Assembly: GCF_036964665.1 (NCBI RefSeq)
Contig: NZ_JBAMDA010000001.1
Coordinates: 744,001 to 808,000, forward strand
DNA length: 64,000 nt
Source of the DNA: Nitrobacter sp. NHB1
GTDB taxonomy: Bacteria; Pseudomonadota; Alphaproteobacteria; Rhizobiales; Xanthobacteraceae
Direction of reading: 5' to 3'
In this document: one piece after another, positions 9,116 through 17,508 of the stretch
Layout: every line of letters begins with the position of its first letter
Numbering within the stretch: the first letter of the stretch is position 1
Program-made: the position numbers and the translations under genes
Notes under the pieces: model-generated
Database searches by the model: none
Told to the model about the DNA's origin: nothing
Seen by the model: the letters and a program-made list of their open reading frames with translations, nothing else

Positions 9116-9531
9116 TCATCGGCGTCGGCTCCGACCTGATCGATATCCGCCGGGTGGCGAAGGTCATCGAGCGTCACGGTGACCGGTTCCTCAATCGCAT
9201 CTTCACGGACGCCGAGCGGGCGAAGGCCGCGCGCCGCGCCAGCAACGAGAAGATGGTGGTGGCGACCTACGCAAAGCGGTTTGCCGCGAAGGAAGCCTGC
9301 TCCAAGGCGCTCGGGACCGGAATCCGGCGCGGCGTGTGGTGGCGGGACATGGGCGTCGTCAATCTGCCGTCCGGGCGGCCCTCCATGATGCTAACGGGCG
9401 GGGCGCTGAAGCGGCTGCAAATGCTGACGCCGCAGGGTCTTGAGGCGCGGATCGACCTGAGCCTCACCGACGATTGGCCGTTGGCGCAGGCCTTCGTCAT
9501 AATTTCGGCCGGCACGCCGGGCAACCTTTGA
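9112..9531 (+). CDS. acpS: Holo-[acyl-carrier-protein] synthase
   Basis: Transfers 4'-phosphopantetheine from coenzyme A to the serine of apo-ACP, switching on fatty acid synthesis. The 139-residue protein begins [20 protein letters not shown] with the Mg-binding Asp, and has [17 protein letters not shown], the signature with the second metal-ligand Glu. The C-terminal [16 protein letters not shown] strand matches the family. The start ATG shares four bases with the end of pdxJ, so translation is coupled. Confidence 0.96.
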   Translation: MIIGVGSDLIDIRRVAKVIERHGDRFLNRIFTDAERAKAARRASNEKMVVATYAKRFAAKEACSKALGTGIRRGVWWRDMGVVNLPSGRPSMMLTGGALKRLQMLTPQGLEARIDLSLTDDWPLAQAFVIISAGTPGNL

Positions 9532-9534
9532 TCG

Positions 9535-9637
9535 GCTGAGTCCGATACGCTGAGTCCGATACAGTGTCGCGTCGAAACTAAAATAAAAGTAATATCAGAT
9601 AGTTAGAAAGTTTTAGCCGCGCGGTTGATTGCGCGGC
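9535..9637. repeat. Tandem 14-bp repeat and hairpin in the acpS-lepB gap
   Basis: The 303-bp gap 9532-9834 has no supported gene. GCTGAGTCCGATAC occurs twice head to tail (9535-9548, 9549-9562). An AT-rich stretch follows (9577-9613), likely holding the lepB promoter, then GCCGCGC (9616-9622) paired with GCGCGGC (9631-9637). Function of the hairpin is unknown. Confidence 0.5.
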
Positions 9638-9834
9638 CGCAAACAACCGTCTAAAATGCCGCAGGGTGCTTCGGAATCGGGACACGAGAGCGAAGTCAGC
9701 AGGAAACCTTCAGCGGTTGGTACGCGAGTTCACTCTAAATACCGGAATGATTGGCGTTTTTTCGCGAAGCCAGGCTCTTCGTCGCAAAGCGCTTTGCCAT
9801 CGCTTCGGGCGGCGGCGATGGACAAGGGGAAACG

Positions 9835-10593
9835 ATGGGCGTGACATCCGGGACCAAAACTGAAAGCGGCGTCGGCGAGACCATCCGTGTCGTCATTCAC
9901 GCTCTCCTGATCGCGCTGGTGATCCGAACCTTCCTGTTCCAGCCGTTCAACATCCCCTCGGGATCGATGAAGGCCACGCTGCTGGTCGGCGACTATCTGT
10001 TCGTTTCGAAATACTCATACGGTTACAGTCGCTTTTCCATCCCGTTCTCGCCGCCGCTGTTTTCGGGGCGTATCTTCGGCTCCGAACCGAGCCGCGGCGA
10101 TGTCGTGGTATTTCGTCTGCCGAAGGATAACACCACGGACTACATCAAGCGGGTGATCGGGCTGCCGGGCGACCGCATCCAGATGAAGGAGGGGCTGCTC
10201 TACATCAACGACAAGCCGGTGCAGCGCGAACGGCTGCCGGATTTCGTCGGGGAAGACCCATGCGGCTCCGATGCGACGGCGCGGGTCAAGCAATGGCGGG
10301 AAACGCTGCCGAACGGCGTCTCCTATAAGACGCTCGATTGCGTCGACAACGGTTTCTACGACAATACCAACGTCTACACCGTGCCGGCGGGCCATTTCTT
10401 CATGATGGGTGACAACCGCGACAATTCGACCGACAGCCGCGTGCTCTCCGCGGTCGGCTATGTGCCGTTCGAGAATCTGGTCGGACGGGCGCAGATGATC
10501 TTCTTCTCGATCGGGGAGGGCGGACATGCCTGGGAGATCTGGCGCTGGCCCACCGCTGTGCGGTGGAATCGCATATTCTCCCTCGTGCGATGA
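9835..10593 (+). CDS. lepB: Signal peptidase I
   Basis: Inner-membrane serine/lysine protease that removes signal peptides from exported proteins. The 252-residue protein has one membrane segment (VVIHALLIALVIRTFLF), then FNIPSGSMKATL with the catalytic serine, YIKRVIGLPGDRIQM with the catalytic lysine, and FFMMGDNRDNSTDSR, the family box E. ATG 9835 is favoured because AAGGGGA lies seven bases before it; an upstream in-frame ATG at 9751 would add an unlikely charged leader. The stop overlaps the rnc start as ATGA, beginning the lepB-rnc-era chain. Confidence 0.95.
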   Translation: MGVTSGTKTESGVGETIRVVIHALLIALVIRTFLFQPFNIPSGSMKATLLVGDYLFVSKYSYGYSRFSIPFSPPLFSGRIFGSEPSRGDVVVFRLPKDNTTDYIKRVIGLPGDRIQMKEGLLYINDKPVQRERLPDFVGEDPCGSDATARVKQWRETLPNGVSYKTLDCVDNGFYDNTNVYTVPAGHFFMMGDNRDNSTDSRVLSAVGYVPFENLVGRAQMIFFSIGEGGHAWEIWRWPTAVRWNRIFSLVR

Positions 10594-11390
10594 TCGACGA
10601 ATCGGCTGACATCAAGCCAGTCCCGCCCCCCGACGATGCAGCCGTGCCATCCGACACGGAGCCGGCGGAGCCTGCGCCGAAGGCGAAGCGGGTCAGGACC
10701 AGCACCAAGGCGATCATGGCCGCGATCGAACAGCGGCTGGGCCACAAGTTCGCCGATATGTCGCTGCTGACCACGGCCTTCACCCATGTCTCGGCGCTGA
10801 AGTCGTCGCGCGGACGCGGCGACAGCTACCAGCGTCTCGAATTCCTCGGCGATCACGTACTCGGTCTGGTGGTCTCCGACATGCTCTACCGCGCCTTTCC
10901 CAAGGCGGACGAGGGCGAACTGTCGAAGCGGCTCGCCGAACTCGTGCGCAAGGAGACCTGTATCGATGTTGCCAAATCGCTCGATCTGCTCGAAGGCATC
11001 AAGCTCGGCGCGGTCGGCGCCGGTGCCGGCGCGCGGCTGCGCCGGTCTGTGCTCGGAGACATCTGCGAGGCGGTGATCGGCGCGGTCTATCTCGATGGCG
11101 GCTATGCGGCTGCTGCTGCCTTCGTCGAGCGCAACTGGCTTGAGCGAATGCGCAAGCCGGTCCGGCCGCTGCGCGATCCCAAGACCGTGCTGCAGGAGTG
11201 GGCGCAGGGCCAGGGCCTGCCGACGCCGGTTTACCGCGAAGTGGAGCGCACCGGGCCGCATCACGACCCGCGCTTCCGCGTCGCGGTGGAATTGCCGGGG
11301 CTGGAGGCCTCGGAGGGCATCGGCGGCAGCAAGCGCGCGGCGGAGAAGGCTGCGGCATCCGCCATGATCGCGCGTGAAGGTGTAAAATGA
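10590..11390 (+). CDS. rnc: Ribonuclease III
   Basis: Double-strand-specific endoribonuclease that matures rRNA precursors and many structured RNAs. The protein has 266 residues. A Pro/Glu/Lys-rich N-terminal extension of about 40 residues precedes the RNase III domain, which carries the signature YQRLEFLGDHVLGLVVSD and, later, GDICEAVIGAVYLDGG with the catalytic Glu. The double-stranded RNA-binding domain follows (DPKTVLQEWAQGQGLPTP to KRAAEKAAASAMI). The start ATG shares ATGA with the lepB stop and the end shares ATGA with era, so the three are translated from one message. Confidence 0.96.
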   Translation: MIDESADIKPVPPPDDAAVPSDTEPAEPAPKAKRVRTSTKAIMAAIEQRLGHKFADMSLLTTAFTHVSALKSSRGRGDSYQRLEFLGDHVLGLVVSDMLYRAFPKADEGELSKRLAELVRKETCIDVAKSLDLLEGIKLGAVGAGAGARLRRSVLGDICEAVIGAVYLDGGYAAAAAFVERNWLERMRKPVRPLRDPKTVLQEWAQGQGLPTPVYREVERTGPHHDPRFRVAVELPGLEASEGIGGSKRAAEKAAASAMIAREGVK

Positions 11391-12298
11391 GCGAGACGGA
11401 CGCGGCGACGCGATGCGGTTTCGTCGCGTTGATCGGGGCGCCGAACGTCGGCAAGTCCACCCTGGTCAATGCTCTGGTCGGCTCGAAGGTCACCATTGTC
11501 TCGCGCAAGGTGCAGACCACCCGTGCGCTGATCCGCGGCATCGTCGTTGAGAACAACGCCCAGATCATTTTGGTCGATACGCCCGGCATCTTCGCGCCGA
11601 AGCGGCGGCTCGACCGCGCCATGGTTTCGACCGCGTGGAGCGGGGCCCACGACGCCGATCTCGTCTGCGCGCTGCTCGACGCACGCGCGGGGGTCGACGA
11701 CGAGGCCGACGTCATCCTGACGAAACTCGCAGGCGTGGCGCATCCGAAAATTCTGGTGCTGAACAAGATCGATCTCGTGCCTCGCGAAAAACTGCTGGCG
11801 CTGGCCAGCGCGGCCAACGAACGTCTCGCTTTTGAGGATACGTTCATGGTGTCGGCGCTGTCGGGCGACGGCGTCGATGATCTGCGCCGCGCGCTGGCCG
11901 CGCGCGTGCCGGAAGGGCCGTTTCACTACCCGGAAGACCAGATGTCGGACGCGCCGCTGCGTCACCTCGCTGCCGAAATCACCCGCGAGAAGATCTACCG
12001 CCATCTGCATCAGGAATTGCCGTATCAATCCACCGTCGAGACCGACAGTTGGACCGAGCGCAACGACAAATCGGTTCGCATCGAGCAGACCATCTTTGTG
12101 GAGCGCGACAGCCAGCGTAAGATCGTGCTGGGCAAGAATGGCGCGACCATCAAGGCGATCGGTGCTGACTCCCGCAAGGAGATCGGCGAGATCCTTGGCC
12201 AGCCGGTGCATCTGTTTCTGTTCGTGAAGGTGCGTGAGAACTGGGGCGACGATCCGAACCGTTATCGCGAAATGGGACTGGAGTTTCCCAAGGAATAG
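11387..12298 (+). CDS. era: GTPase Era
   Basis: Ras-like GTPase that binds the 3' end of 16S rRNA and acts in late 30S subunit assembly. The 303-residue protein has GAPNVGKST (G1), a threonine-containing switch TTRALIRG (G2), DTPG (G3), NKID (G4) and SALSGDG (G5). A C-terminal KH domain (IFVERDSQRKIVLGKNGATIKAIG) binds RNA. Start overlaps the rnc stop by ATGA, the conserved rnc-era arrangement that pairs 16S processing with its checkpoint GTPase. Confidence 0.97.
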   Translation: MSETDAATRCGFVALIGAPNVGKSTLVNALVGSKVTIVSRKVQTTRALIRGIVVENNAQIILVDTPGIFAPKRRLDRAMVSTAWSGAHDADLVCALLDARAGVDDEADVILTKLAGVAHPKILVLNKIDLVPREKLLALASAANERLAFEDTFMVSALSGDGVDDLRRALAARVPEGPFHYPEDQMSDAPLRHLAAEITREKIYRHLHQELPYQSTVETDSWTERNDKSVRIEQTIFVERDSQRKIVLGKNGATIKAIGADSRKEIGEILGQPVHLFLFVKVRENWGDDPNRYREMGLEFPKE

Positions 12299-12311
12299 GC
12301 CGGCGCACGCC

Positions 12312-12689
12312 ATGACGATCCCGAGAAACGTGCTGTGGTTCGAGGTCCTGCTGTATCTGTCGCTGCTGGTCGATACGTTGTCGGCTGCGTTCATCGAACG
12401 CCCGTCGGCTGATATTGGCGAGACGGCCGCGGTGAGCGCCGATATGTTTGTCGTTGTCGTGTTGATGTTTTTCCTGCTTCTGGTCTGGCTCGCGGCACGG
12501 CACCGGAAGAGCTGGGCGCGATGGATCCTGGTCGCTGCACTCGGGCTCTCGGTGCTTTCCCTGCTCGATTCATTGAGCCGCGGGCTGACGCTGGCGTCGG
12601 CGGTCGATCTGTTTTCGACCGTTCTGGCAGGGGCCGGGATATATTTTTCATTCACGGATGACGCCAAAGACTGGTTCAACTCCGTCTGA
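12312..12689 (+). CDS. Small hypothetical membrane protein between era and recO
   Basis: I do not recognise a family. The 125-residue protein has four hydrophobic segments: roughly 8-27 (WFEVLLYLSLLVDTLSAAFI), 43-61 (MFVVVVLMFFLLLVWLA), 70-88 (WILVAALGLSVLSLLDSL) and 95-112. It would be an integral inner-membrane protein with short loops and a charged C-terminus ending DDAKDWFNSV. It starts 13 bases after era and is followed by recO in the same direction, so it may ride in the same transcript. A longer in-frame start at 12234 would overlap era deeply and is rejected. Confidence 0.65.
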   Translation: MTIPRNVLWFEVLLYLSLLVDTLSAAFIERPSADIGETAAVSADMFVVVVLMFFLLLVWLAARHRKSWARWILVAALGLSVLSLLDSLSRGLTLASAVDLFSTVLAGAGIYFSFTDDAKDWFNSV

Positions 12690-12732
12690 TCGGATGGCTG
12701 CGAAACGCCGCGCGATATTATAAGCTGGCGCC

Positions 12733-13488
12733 ATGGAATGGACCGACGATGGTATCGTGCTCGGGGTGCGGCGGCATGGCGAGTCCTCAGCCATCGTCGA
12801 GCTTCTGACGCGCGGCCACGGTCGCCATCTCGGCCTTGTGCGCGGAGGGGCGGGATCGCGGATGCGCCCGCTGTTGCAGCCCGGAAATTCGGTCAGCGCG
12901 CTATGGCGGGCGCGGCTCGACGAGCATCTCGGCGCCTATGCGCTGGAAGGCACGCGGATGCGCGCCGCCAACCTGCTCGGCGCGTCCCATGCGACCTATG
13001 GCGTGACCCATCTGGCGTCGCTGGCGCGGCTGTTGCCCGAGCGCGATCCGCATGACGGCATTTTCGAGATGCTGGAACGGACGCTGGACGATTTCGACAC
13101 GGCGGACGAGGCGGCGATCCATCTGATCCGGTTCGAACTGGCGATGCTGACCGAACTCGGTTTCGGCCTCGATCTGTCGGCCTGCGCGGCGACCGGAGGC
13201 ACCACGGACCTCATTTACGTCTCACCGAAATCGGGCGGGGCGGTGTCGCGGCAGGCCGGCGAACCGTGGCGCGACCGGCTGCTGCGGCTGCCGCCGTTTC
13301 TGCGCGAGGCCGACGAAGAACAAAGCGGCTGGTCGGAACAAGACTTGCTGGACGGATTCGAACTGACAGGTCGGTTCCTGCTGCGCCACGTGCTGGAGCC
13401 GAGGGGGCAAGGACATTCCGACGCGCGCGCCGGGTTCATCAACGCGGTGGTGCGAAAGCGACGCGGATCAGATCGGTCGTTTGAATGA
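12733..13488 (+). CDS. recO: DNA repair protein RecO
   Basis: Loads RecA on single-strand gaps together with RecR in the RecFOR pathway. The 251-residue protein has the N-terminal OB fold of RecO ([36 protein letters not shown]), a middle helical domain with [22 protein letters not shown], and a C-terminal helical part. The zinc-finger cysteines of some RecO proteins are reduced here to the single Cys in LSACAATG, as in related alphaproteobacteria. It follows era in the conserved order. The ribosome site is weak. Confidence 0.93.
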   Translation: MEWTDDGIVLGVRRHGESSAIVELLTRGHGRHLGLVRGGAGSRMRPLLQPGNSVSALWRARLDEHLGAYALEGTRMRAANLLGASHATYGVTHLASLARLLPERDPHDGIFEMLERTLDDFDTADEAAIHLIRFELAMLTELGFGLDLSACAATGGTTDLIYVSPKSGGAVSRQAGEPWRDRLLRLPPFLREADEEQSGWSEQDLLDGFELTGRFLLRHVLEPRGQGHSDARAGFINAVVRKRRGSDRSFE

Positions 13489-13507
13489 CAGAGGCGACCG
13501 CTTCCGC

Positions 13508-13537
13508 GAGTCGTCCCGGCGAACGCCGGGACGACTC
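13508..13537. repeat. Perfect palindromic repeat between recO and parC
   Basis: GAGTCGTCCCGGC (13508-13520) and GCCGGGACGACTC (13525-13537) form a perfect 13-bp stem with a GAAC loop. No T-run follows on either strand, so it looks more like the dispersed GTCCCGGCGAACGCCGGGAC palindrome of this family than a simple terminator, though it could stop transcription after recO. Confidence 0.6.
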
Positions 13538-13590
13538 ACTAAAGTGATTCGCGCCTTGTCGCCGCACTTGTCCGGGTTTAACCCGTCCGC

Positions 13591-15837
13591 ATGGGAAAAC
13601 GACTGATTCCGGAACCGGCCGAAATTCACGACGTGCAGCTTCGGGATGCGCTGGAAGAGCGCTATCTCGCCTACGCGCTGTCCACCATCATGCACCGCGC
13701 CTTGCCGGATGCCCGCGACGGCCTCAAGCCGGTACATCGGCGCATCCTTTACGGTATGCGGCTGCTGCGGCTCGATCCCGGTTCGGCCTTCAAGAAATCC
13801 GCCAAGATCGTCGGCGACGTCATGGGCTCATTCCATCCCCACGGCGATCAGGCGATCTACGATGCGATGGTGCGGCTCGCGCAGGATTTCGCCTCGCGTT
13901 ACCCGCTGGTCGACGGCCAGGGTAATTTCGGCAACATCGACGGCGATAATCCCGCCGCCTACCGCTACACCGAAGCGCGCATGACCGATGTGGCGCGGCT
14001 GCTGCTCGACGGCATCGACGAGGATGCCGTCGAGTTCCGCCCCAACTACGACGGCCAGACCCGCGAGCCCGTGGTGCTGCCGGGCGGCTTTCCGAACCTG
14101 CTCGCCAATGGCGCGCAGGGCATCGCGGTCGGCATGGCCACCGCCATTCCGCCGCACAACGCCGCCGAACTCTGCGACGCCGCGCTGCATCTGATCGACA
14201 AGCCGGACGCGAAGTCGAAGTCGCTGTTGAAATGGGTCAAGGGTCCGGATTTTCCGACCGGCGGCATCATCATCGACCCCAAGGAAAGCATCGCTGAGGC
14301 CTACATGACCGGGCGCGGCGCGTTCCGCACCCGCGCCAAGTGGAATCAGGAAGAAGGCGCGCGCGGCACCTGGGTGATCGTGGTCACCGAAATCCCCTGG
14401 CTGGTGCAGAAGTCGCGGCTGATCGAGAAGATCGCCGAACTGCTCAACGAGAAGAAACTGCCGCTGGTCGGCGACATCAGGGACGAGTCGGCAGAAGATA
14501 TCCGCGTCGTCATCGAGCCAAAGTCGCGCAACGTCGATCCCGAACTGGTGATGGAATCGCTGTTCAAGCTCACCGAGCTTGAGAGCCGCATTTCGCTCAA
14601 CCTCAACGTGCTCATCAAAGGCAAGATTCCGAAGGTCGTCGGCCTTTCGGAATGCCTTCGCGAGTGGCTCGACCATCTGCGCGACGTGCTGTTGCGCCGT
14701 TCAGCCTATCGCAAGGCGCAGATCGAGCATCGGCTGGAGGTGCTGGGCGGCTACCTGATTGCGTATCTGAACATCGACAAGGTCATCAAAATCATCCGCA
14801 CCGAGGATGAGCCGAAGCCGGCCTTGATGAAGGCATTCAAGCTGACCGACGTCCAGGCCGAGGCTATCCTCAATATGCGCCTGCGCTCCTTGCGTAAGCT
14901 CGAGGAGATGGAGATCCGCACCGAGGACAAGAAACTGCGGGCGGAATTGAAGGACATCAACAAAGTGCTCGGGTCGGAAACCGAGCAGTGGGCCAAGGTT
15001 GGCGAGCAGGTGCGCACCGTGCGCGACATGTTCGGTCCCAAGACGCCACTCGGCAAGCGACGCACCGTGTTTGCCGATGCGCCGGAGCACGATCTCGCCG
15101 CGCTGGAAGAGTCGCTGGTCGAGCGCGAGCCGGTCACGGTCGTGGTGTCCGACAAGGGCTGGGTGCGGACGCTGAAAGGCCACGTCGAGGACCTGTCGGG
15201 CCTGTCCTTCAAGACCGACGACAAGCCCGGTTTCGCGTTCTTCGCTGAAACCACGTCGAAGCTGCTGTTGTTCGCCACCAACGGCAAATTCTATTCGCTC
15301 GATGTCGCAAAGCTGCCGGGCGGGCGCGGCCACGGCGAGCCGATCCGTCTTTTCATCGACATGGAGCAGGACGCCGCGATCGTGTCGATGTTCGTCAACA
15401 CCGGCGGCCGCAAGTTCCTGATCGCGAGCAGCGAAGGGCAGGGCTTCGTCGTCAAGGAGGACGACTGCGTCGGTAACACCCGCAAGGGCAAGCAGGTGCT
15501 CAATGTCGAGATGCCGAACGAGGCCAAGGCGATTGTGACGGTCGCGGGCGATCAGGTCGCCGTCATTGGCACCAACCACAAGATGGTGATCTTCTCGCTC
15601 GATCAGGTGCCGGAGATGGCGCGCGGCCGTGGCGTGCGGCTGCAGAAGTACAAGGACGCAGGTCTGTCCGATGTCGCCGTGTTCGATTCGAAGGCCGGAT
15701 TGACGTGGAGGGACTCCGCAGGCCGCGAGCAGGGCCTGAACTGGAAGGACCTGTCCGACTGGCGCGGCAACCGCGCCGACGCCGGACGCCTCGCGCACGG
15801 CCTGCCGAAATCGAACAGGTTCGGCCGCACGATTTAA
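13591..15837 (+). CDS. parC: DNA topoisomerase IV subunit A
   Basis: Breakage-reunion subunit of topoisomerase IV, which unlinks daughter chromosomes; partner ParE is not in the window. The 748-residue protein has the winged-helix catalytic domain with [14 protein letters not shown], the quinolone-region equivalent [24 protein letters not shown], and the catalytic tyrosine in [11 protein letters not shown] coiled-coil tower follows, then a C-terminal beta-pinwheel domain. The GyrA-box of gyrase (QRRGGKG) is absent, supporting ParC over GyrA. There is no obvious ribosome site before ATG 13591. Confidence 0.94.
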   Translation: MGKRLIPEPAEIHDVQLRDALEERYLAYALSTIMHRALPDARDGLKPVHRRILYGMRLLRLDPGSAFKKSAKIVGDVMGSFHPHGDQAIYDAMVRLAQDFASRYPLVDGQGNFGNIDGDNPAAYRYTEARMTDVARLLLDGIDEDAVEFRPNYDGQTREPVVLPGGFPNLLANGAQGIAVGMATAIPPHNAAELCDAALHLIDKPDAKSKSLLKWVKGPDFPTGGIIIDPKESIAEAYMTGRGAFRTRAKWNQEEGARGTWVIVVTEIPWLVQKSRLIEKIAELLNEKKLPLVGDIRDESAEDIRVVIEPKSRNVDPELVMESLFKLTELESRISLNLNVLIKGKIPKVVGLSECLREWLDHLRDVLLRRSAYRKAQIEHRLEVLGGYLIAYLNIDKVIKIIRTEDEPKPALMKAFKLTDVQAEAILNMRLRSLRKLEEMEIRTEDKKLRAELKDINKVLGSETEQWAKVGEQVRTVRDMFGPKTPLGKRRTVFADAPEHDLAALEESLVEREPVTVVVSDKGWVRTLKGHVEDLSGLSFKTDDKPGFAFFAETTSKLLLFATNGKFYSLDVAKLPGGRGHGEPIRLFIDMEQDAAIVSMFVNTGGRKFLIASSEGQGFVVKEDDCVGNTRKGKQVLNVEMPNEAKAIVTVAGDQVAVIGTNHKMVIFSLDQVPEMARGRGVRLQKYKDAGLSDVAVFDSKAGLTWRDSAGREQGLNWKDLSDWRGNRADAGRLAHGLPKSNRFGRTI

Positions 15838-15911
15838 TTTCATTTCAAGATGCGCACCCGCGCGGGAACCATGCGCCGCGTCCTCGCCATCGAGGCGCAA
15901 ACGTCGGCACC

Positions 15912-15947
15912 TTGACAACGGGCTGTATATCGATAATTCTCGATATA
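15912..15947 (+). promoter_or_regulatory. arsR promoter with ArsR-type operator covering the -10 region and start codon
   Basis: TTGACA (15912-15917) is a perfect -35 box. After 16 bases comes TAATTC (15934-15939) as the -10. The inverted repeat TATATCGA (15926-15933), six bases, TCGATATA (15940-15947) is perfect and centred on the -10. The last base of the repeat is the A of the arsR ATG. A transcript from this promoter would begin about at 15946-15947, so the mRNA would have no leader. Repressor binding here would block polymerase directly. Confidence 0.75.
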
Positions 15948-16288
15948 TGGAATCTGAAGCCGTTATCCTGGCGCTCGCGGCGCTCGCCCAATCGACCCGG
16001 CTGGATGTCTTCAGGCTTCTGGTGAAGCATGAACCGAAGGGCCTTGCAGCGGGCGATATCGCGAAAGCTGTTGCCGTGCCGCAAAACACGATGTCGTCGC
16101 ATCTTGCGGTTCTGTCCCGTGCCGGACTGGTTTCGGCGCGGCGTTTCAGCCGGTCGATCGTCTATCGCGCTGACCTTACGCGCTTTGGCGGCGTGATTCA
16201 GTTCCTGCTCGAAGACTGCTGCGGCGGTCGCGCCAATTTGTGCGCGCCCGCGGCGACAAGCAAGCGCGGCAGGCATGCCAGAGTTTGA
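15947..16288 (+). CDS. arsR: Arsenic-responsive repressor ArsR
   Basis: SmtB/ArsR-family winged-helix repressor that leaves its operator on binding As(III). The 113-residue protein has the family start LAALAQSTRLDVFRLLVKHEPKG and the recognition helix VPQNTMSSHLAVLSRAGLV. The usual ELCVCDL metal site of helix 3 is missing. Instead Cys91-Cys92 and Cys99 stand at the C-terminal end (LEDCCGGRANLC), resembling the relocated three-cysteine site known in Acidithiobacillus ferrooxidans ArsR. There is no ribosome site; the start codon sits at the predicted transcription start. It overlaps the next gene by 14 bases. Confidence 0.92.
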   Translation: MESEAVILALAALAQSTRLDVFRLLVKHEPKGLAAGDIAKAVAVPQNTMSSHLAVLSRAGLVSARRFSRSIVYRADLTRFGGVIQFLLEDCCGGRANLCAPAATSKRGRHARV

Positions 16289-16973
16289 TCTGCCGCGCAG
16301 GTTGACGGCTGAAGCGCTCGGGACAGCGCTCTTGGTCGCGGCCGTGGTCGGCTCTGGCGTCATGGCGGAGGGGCTTACGAAGGATGCGGCGCTGGCGCTG
16401 CTCGGCAATACCATTTCCACCGGCGCAATCCTGGTTGTTCTGATTACCGTATTCGGACCGATCTCCGGCGCGCATTTCAATCCCGCCGTAACGCTGGTTT
16501 TCTGGTTTAAGCGTGAACTGTCGACGAACGATGGGCTGATGTATGTCATAGTCCAGATTATCGGCGGCATTGTCGGCACGATGACCGCACATCTGATGTT
16601 CGGGCTGCCGCTTCTGAATGCATCGATGAAAATCCGCACCGGCGGCGCGCAATGGTTTGCTGAGGCCGTCGCGTCGTTCGGATTGGTCGCAACGATCCTT
16701 GCGGGACTTCGTTTTGAGCGCGGCTCGGTGCCGTGGCTGGTTGGTCTCTATATCACGGCCGCGTACTGGTTTACGGCGTCGACATCGTTTGCCAATCCGG
16801 CCGTCGCGGTGGCGCGTTCGCTGACCAACACGTTTTCCGGGATTCGTCCGCGGGACCTTCCGGGTTTTATCACCGCCGAACTTTGTGGGGCTATCATCGG
16901 CGTGATTGTTATTGGTTGGCTGCTGCGCGAGGTTAATCGCGCGGCTCCCATCAGCAAGGAGGTTCAGCCATGA
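16275..16973 (+). CDS. aqpS: Aquaglyceroporin-type arsenite channel
   Basis: Membrane channel of the MIP family, 232 residues with six membrane helices. It has both pore motifs: HFNPAVTL after helix 2 and FANPAVAVARS after helix 5. Context between arsR and arsC matches the Sinorhizobium meliloti arsR-aqpS-arsC operon, where the channel lets arsenite made by ArsC leave down its gradient. No ArsB or Acr3 pump is seen here. Start overlaps arsR by 14 bases and the end overlaps arsC by four, so the operon is tightly coupled. The substrate is inferred from context. Confidence 0.9.
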   Translation: MPEFDLPRRLTAEALGTALLVAAVVGSGVMAEGLTKDAALALLGNTISTGAILVVLITVFGPISGAHFNPAVTLVFWFKRELSTNDGLMYVIVQIIGGIVGTMTAHLMFGLPLLNASMKIRTGGAQWFAEAVASFGLVATILAGLRFERGSVPWLVGLYITAAYWFTASTSFANPAVAVARSLTNTFSGIRPRDLPGFITAELCGAIIGVIVIGWLLREVNRAAPISKEVQP

Positions 16974-17341
16974 CCGTGACGATCTATCACAACCCGTCCT
17001 GCGGCACCTCCCGTAACACGCTGGCGATGATTCGGCAGAGCGGCGAGGAGCCGGTGATCGTCGAATACCTCAAGCATCCGCCGGACCGTGCGCGGCTTCG
17101 CGCGCTCGCAGACGCCATGATGCTTCCCATCCGCGCGCTGCTGCGGGAGAAGGGCACGCCCTATGCCGAGCTCGATCTCGGCAATCCCAAATGGACCGAC
17201 GACCAGCTTCTCGATTTCATGCTGGCGTACCCGATCCTGATTCAACGCCCGATCGTGGAAACGTCGCAGGGCACGCGGATTTGCCGTCCGTCTGAGACGG
17301 TGCTCGATCTGCTCGATTCTCCCGTCGCTTCCACAAAGTAG
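16970..17341 (+). CDS. arsC: Arsenate reductase, glutaredoxin-dependent
   Basis: Reduces arsenate to arsenite using glutathione and glutaredoxin. The 123-residue protein begins TVTIYHNPSCGTSRNTLAMI with the catalytic Cys11, then has LLREKGTPY and ILIQRPIVE, which carry the oxyanion-binding arginines of E. coli ArsC. The start ATG overlaps the aqpS stop (ATGA), and a GGAGG-like site (AAGGAGG) lies just before. With the upstream repressor and channel it completes a reduce-and-leak detoxification route. Confidence 0.95.
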   Translation: MTVTIYHNPSCGTSRNTLAMIRQSGEEPVIVEYLKHPPDRARLRALADAMMLPIRALLREKGTPYAELDLGNPKWTDDQLLDFMLAYPILIQRPIVETSQGTRICRPSETVLDLLDSPVASTK

Positions 17342-17399
17342 GTTGCGCGCAACTGTATCCTGAGCTGGACCGGGCGCGATCTTCGCGTCGCGGAATATA

Positions 17400-17441
17400 G
17401 CCGTTCGCGAGCACCCGCGTGGATTGCGGAACGCGAACGGC
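17400..17441 (+). other. Inverted repeat after arsC
   Basis: GCCGTTCGCG (17400-17409) pairs perfectly with CGCGAACGGC (17432-17441) across a 22-base loop, 59 bases after the arsC stop. No T-run follows, so a terminator role is only possible. Confidence 0.35.
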
Positions 17442-17473
17442 CATCGTCCGCTTGCGTGACCTACCAGATGCAC

Positions 17474-17490
17474 TTGCAAATGAGTTGCAA
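17474..17490 (+). promoter_or_regulatory. Candidate manganese-regulator (Mur/MntR-type) site before mntH
   Basis: TTGCAA (17474-17479), five bases, TTGCAA (17485-17490): each half is self-complementary, so the whole is a symmetric site. It lies 18 bases before the mntH start. Mn-responsive Fur-like (Mur) boxes of rhizobial mntH and sitA genes are likewise TGCAA-rich palindromes. Which regulator binds cannot be told from sequence. Confidence 0.5.
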
Positions 17491-17508
17491 TAAAGATCAA
17501 TTTATTCC

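Noticed and set aside
13508-13537. Strong terminator after recO
   Set aside because: The 13-bp stem is perfect but there is no T-run, and the sequence matches a dispersed palindrome type; kept as a repeat.
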